A stretch of DNA of 7,593 nt from Bacteroidota bacterium (GTDB lineage Bacteria > Bacteroidota > Bacteroidia > AKYH767-A > CANKSK01). Below the pieces are notes generated by a model that was given only the letters and a program-made list of their open reading frames with translations, ran no database searches and was not told where the DNA came from. The position numbers and the translations under genes were made by a program. The DNA is taken from NCBI GenBank assembly GCA_947485425.1, contig CANKSK010000039.1, positions 1 to 7,593 of the forward strand, read 5' to 3'. Below, one piece after another: positions 4,880 through 7,593 of this stretch (positions within the stretch are counted from its first letter, which is position 1; every line of letters begins with the position of its first letter).

Positions 4880-6532
4880 ATGAAAAAAACTATTTTCTGG
4901 GGTGTTTGTATATGTTTCCTTTCACTTTTAACGGCTTTGGTTATTGAGTCGGACCACAAGAAAAAAGTGGCCGAACAATTGGATTTATTTCAATCGGTAT
5001 TTCATTTGTTAGATGAAAATTATGTAGATGAAATAGACCCCGAAAAACTAATCAGGGTTTCCATTGATGCCATGCTGAAATCAACGGATCCGTATACTGC
5101 CTTCTATAATGAGACAGAGACCAGAGAGCGCAATAAATCATGGAAAGGAATACTCTACGCTGGCATCGGTGCCTCTGTGGTGATGCGAGATAGCAATATG
5201 ATTATCTCAGAACCCTATGCAGGTTATGGAGCTTGGCAAAACGATTTACGGGCAGGTGACCAGTTGATGGAGGTAGAAGGAAAATCGGTTAAGGGGAAAA
5301 AATTAGATGAGGTTATCAAGTTGCTAAGAGGGGAAGCCGAAACTTCCGTGCATATAAAAATAAAAAGAGGAGATAAGGGATTGTTTGAGAAGTCTATCAT
5401 CAGAAAAGAAATCCATGTAAAAACAGTGCCTTATTTTGGCATGATAGACTCTTCTGTTGGGTATATCAAGATGGACCAATTTCTTGAAAACACCTCCATG
5501 GATTTTAAAGAAGCCTTTCAGGATTTGAAAAAAAAGCACAATTGTACATCATTGGTCATCGATCTTCGTTCCAACAACGGAGGCTTGGTAGATGAGGCGG
5601 TAAAAATCCTGGGCATGTTCCTTCCTGAAAACACACTGATCTGCACCTTAAAAGGCAGACAATCTGCTGAAGCCAAACAATACAAAACCCATACCCAACC
5701 CCTTGATACCTTCATACCTTTGGTGATCCTAACCAGTGAGAAATCCATTTCTGCGGCTGAAATTTTCGCTGGATGTATGCAGGATCTAGACCGTGCGGTC
5801 ATTATGGGCCAAAAAACATATGGAAAAGGATTTGTTCAAGGGACTCGATTTCCGGGCTATGGCAGCAGTTTGTATGTGACGGCGGCACGCTATCATACCC
5901 CTTCAGGGAGGTGCGTGCAACAGCTGGACTATTCAAAATTGAGCGAAGGGAAAGTATTTAGTTACGCAGATTCCGTCAAAGAAAAATTTTTCACAAAAAA
6001 TCATAGACCTGTTTACAACAAAGGCGGTATTGAGCCGGATACCATTTTGAAAAACAACTTAACAGATGAAGTCATTCAAAGTCTTATGCAGAGCTATTTT
6101 ATCTTTGATTTTGCCAATGCCTATCGAAATTCCCATGCCAGCATTGCATCGGTCAAAACCTTTCAGTTGGATGGAAAAAACTACAATCTTTTCATCCAAT
6201 CCCTAGAAAAAAAGGATTATCAATTTGAAACCAGGGCCGATAAGCATTTGAAGGAATTGGAGAGAAATTTAAGCATACAGGCGAGCGAGAAAGATTTTTT
6301 TCAAAAAGATTTTAAACATTTCAAATCCGATTTGAGATCTTTTAAAAAGAAAAAAATCCTTGAAAATTCAGGAAAGATAAAAGACCTATTGGCACAGGAA
6401 ATTATCAGGCGGTATAATACGGTTATCGGGGTTTATGAATACAGTTTACTGAAAGATCAGGAAATTAGAACCGCAGCAAAACTGCTGCTTCAAATGAAAG
6501 CATATCGGAAGATTTTACATGATGACCAATAA
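4880..6532 (+). CDS. Membrane-anchored S41 carboxy-terminal-processing protease (CtpA/Prc family)
   Basis: This 550-residue serine protease cleaves protein C-termini in the periplasm. Residues 4-22 are a hydrophobic signal or anchor without an obvious cleavage site. Residues 30-85 form the helical S41 N-terminal part (DENYVDEIDPEKL, then DPYTAF). Residues about 88-165 are the PDZ substrate-binding domain, with GIGA at 95-98 and LRAGDQLMEVEGKSV at 123-137. The protease core (about 175-390) has VIDLRSNNGG at 226-235. The catalytic Ser-Lys pair is S291 (SISAAEI) and K316 (TYGKGFVQ), with supporting Q320; the 25-residue Ser-Lys spacing matches Bacillus CtpB. The usual SASASE signature is SISAAE here, with the nucleophile kept. 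Residues about 395-550 are a lysine-rich helical C-terminal extension common in Bacteroidota members. The gene has its own promoter at 4786-4817 and ends one base from the convergent kinase gene. The target protein is unknown. Confidence 0.93.
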   Translation: MKKTIFWGVCICFLSLLTALVIESDHKKKVAEQLDLFQSVFHLLDENYVDEIDPEKLIRVSIDAMLKSTDPYTAFYNETETRERNKSWKGILYAGIGASVVMRDSNMIISEPYAGYGAWQNDLRAGDQLMEVEGKSVKGKKLDEVIKLLRGEAETSVHIKIKRGDKGLFEKSIIRKEIHVKTVPYFGMIDSSVGYIKMDQFLENTSMDFKEAFQDLKKKHNCTSLVIDLRSNNGGLVDEAVKILGMFLPENTLICTLKGRQSAEAKQYKTHTQPLDTFIPLVILTSEKSISAAEIFAGCMQDLDRAVIMGQKTYGKGFVQGTRFPGYGSSLYVTAARYHTPSGRCVQQLDYSKLSEGKVFSYADSVKEKFFTKNHRPVYNKGGIEPDTILKNNLTDEVIQSLMQSYFIFDFANAYRNSHASIASVKTFQLDGKNYNLFIQSLEKKDYQFETRADKHLKELERNLSIQASEKDFFQKDFKHFKSDLRSFKKKKILENSGKIKDLLAQEIIRRYNTVIGVYEYSLLKDQEIRTAAKLLLQMKAYRKILHDDQ

Positions 6533-6533
6533 A

Positions 6534-7593
6534 CTAAATCAAAAGATGTTGTAGTTCGCTAATTGATTTTTCATAAACCTTTTTAAAAAACAAAACATCT
6601 CTTTTTAATTTTTCTTGGTCTTTGATGAACTTACTATTTCGATAAATATTTTCTAAAGTTGTAACGAGGATGGATATACCCATATAAGAAAGACCGGGTT
6701 TTAATTTATGCGCAATGAGGCCTACCTGCTCCCATTCCATCTGATTACCTGCCCGAACCAATTCTTCTGCAAGGGAAGTGGTTCCGTCGATAAATGAGCG
6801 AATCATTTGATTTTTAAATTCCAGGTTTCCATCTGCCAATTCATCTAAAAAATCCATATCAGTAAACCTGAAATCATCATTCAATGCAAAAATATTTTGA
6901 TGGTATGCCAAAAGTTTTACATACAAATCGAATGGACGAAAAGGTTTTGAAATAAAATCGTCTATTCCTGATGCATGCAGTACCGCGGTATCCATGCCGG
7001 TGCTATGTGCCGTCAGTGCGATGATAGGAATTTGAATGCCTTGTTTTCTCATCAATTGACTGGTTTGATAGCCATCCAAATCAGGCATTTGAATATCCAT
7101 AAGGACCAAATCAAATGCTGCTGTTTTCATGCGTTCCAAAGCCTCTTTCCCACTATTGGCTAGGGTAATTTTGGCATTTTTCTTGGTCAATAGGCTATCT
7201 GCTACCAATAGATTAATGGTATTGTCTTCTATTACCAAAATACGAATTCCTTTAAAATCAAAGTCATTTTCGGCATCACGTATAGAATGTATTGCATGAT
7301 TTGGGGACTGAGGGACCTGCATTGGAATGCAAAAGACAAAAGGAAAGCCTGTTTGCTCCATTGATACATCAGAAATTTCTCCTTTCAAATCATATACCCT
7401 TTGATATATTTCATAGAGCCCTTGCTCATTGATTGGATTTGATGAAGAAGACATTTCTGCCCTATGTCCATTCATGGTCATTGAATAGTTTCCATCTGAA
7501 AACAAATCCTGGTCTGCTATTAAAAATTGAATAGATAGTGTATCATTTTTAACAGACAGAATTTTTACGGCAATCCCAATAAAATTGGAAATC
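6534..7593 (-). CDS. Hybrid histidine kinase, C-terminal part: divergent ATPase, REC and HPt domains
   Basis: This is the 3' part of a gene whose start lies beyond the right edge; 352 in-frame codons are visible, from 7592 down. The frame stays open through the TTG at 7505, so that is not the start. Fragment residues 1-92 look like the end of a GHKL ATPase domain (YDLKGEISDV, then FPFVFCIPM). The glycine-rich ATP-lid motifs are missing. Residues about 116-235 form a receiver domain: acidic pair E122-D123, phospho-acceptor D166 (LMDIQMPDLDG), T194 (ALTAH) and K216 (SKPF). Residues about 240-350 form an HPt domain with phospho-histidine H295 (IAHKLKPGLSYMG). The protein would pass phosphate from REC to HPt and on to an unlinked regulator. 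Sensor and HisKA domains, if present, are outside the window. The gene converges with the S41 protease gene, with one base between the stops. Confidence 0.9.
   Translation of the reverse strand, partial: ISNFIGIAVKILSVKNDTLSIQFLIADQDLFSDGNYSMTMNGHRAEMSSSSNPINEQGLYEIYQRVYDLKGEISDVSMEQTGFPFVFCIPMQVPQSPNHAIHSIRDAENDFDFKGIRILVIEDNTINLLVADSLLTKKNAKITLANSGKEALERMKTAAFDLVLMDIQMPDLDGYQTSQLMRKQGIQIPIIALTAHSTGMDTAVLHASGIDDFISKPFRPFDLYVKLLAYHQNIFALNDDFRFTDMDFLDELADGNLEFKNQMIRSFIDGTTSLAEELVRAGNQMEWEQVGLIAHKLKPGLSYMGISILVTTLENIYRNSKFIKDQEKLKRDVLFFKKVYEKSISELQHLLI

Noticed and set aside
5324..5961. Minus-strand ORFs (5324-5539, 5518-5802) and a plus-strand out-of-frame ORF (5773-5961) in the S41 protease gene
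   Set aside because: They overlap the PDZ and catalytic regions of an intact protease and have no recognisable content.
7503..7505. TTG as the start of the kinase gene
   Set aside because: The frame stays open from 7505 to the right edge and the upstream residues fit the ATPase fold, so the gene continues beyond the window.
1..7593. A CRISPR array, insertion sequence or prophage
   Set aside because: I saw no regularly spaced repeats, no transposase or integrase gene and no target-site duplication or copy of a tRNA 3' end.

Overview
The window most likely comes from a member of the Bacteroidota. It is AT-rich, start codons lack Shine-Dalgarno sequences, and promoters fit the Bacteroidota pattern (TTTG, about 20 bp, TAnnTTTG). 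The gene families point the same way: a periplasmic FKBP with an N-terminal dimerisation domain, a 550-residue S41 protease, a hybrid kinase with REC and HPt domains, and a Bacteroidota-style RelE/ParE module. I cannot name a genus.

Layout. Positions 1-164 are a leader or the end of a gene I cannot identify. A secreted FKBP-type prolyl isomerase (165-863, +) ends in a strong bidirectional terminator (884-914). A periplasmic protein follows on the minus strand (1035-2381). It joins one c-type heme motif to a peptidylglycine/dopamine-hydroxylase-like dicopper monooxygenase fold. Next are about 450 bases without a convincing gene, then a minus-strand toxin-antitoxin pair: the antitoxin (3112-3342) is intact, but the RelE/ParE-like toxin (2836-3128) carries two frameshifts. 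Two tRNA genes then diverge: tRNA-Pro(UGG) on minus and tRNA-Arg(UCU) on plus. Each has a near-perfect Bacteroidota promoter with a 21-bp spacer. About 720 bases of mostly non-coding DNA follow (3873-4593), containing two terminators and a long dyad. After a small uncertain ORF (4594-4776) comes an S41 carboxy-terminal-processing protease (4880-6532, +) with its own promoter. It converges, with one base between stop codons, on the C-terminal part of a hybrid histidine kinase (6534-7593, -) that runs off the right edge.

How the genes work together. They look like independent units rather than one pathway. Three of the four large proteins act in the envelope: a periplasmic foldase, a periplasmic redox enzyme and a membrane-anchored protease. 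The hybrid kinase is a phosphorelay component. The tRNA-flanked middle, with a decayed toxin gene and orphan hairpins, looks like a small region of gene turnover.

I did not find a convincing undescribed multi-gene system. The most interesting items are the heme-dicopper fusion with all six predicted copper ligands, the antitoxin kept beside a broken toxin, the kinase fragment whose ATPase domain lacks its glycine-rich motifs, and the orphan terminator and dyad in the geneless region.
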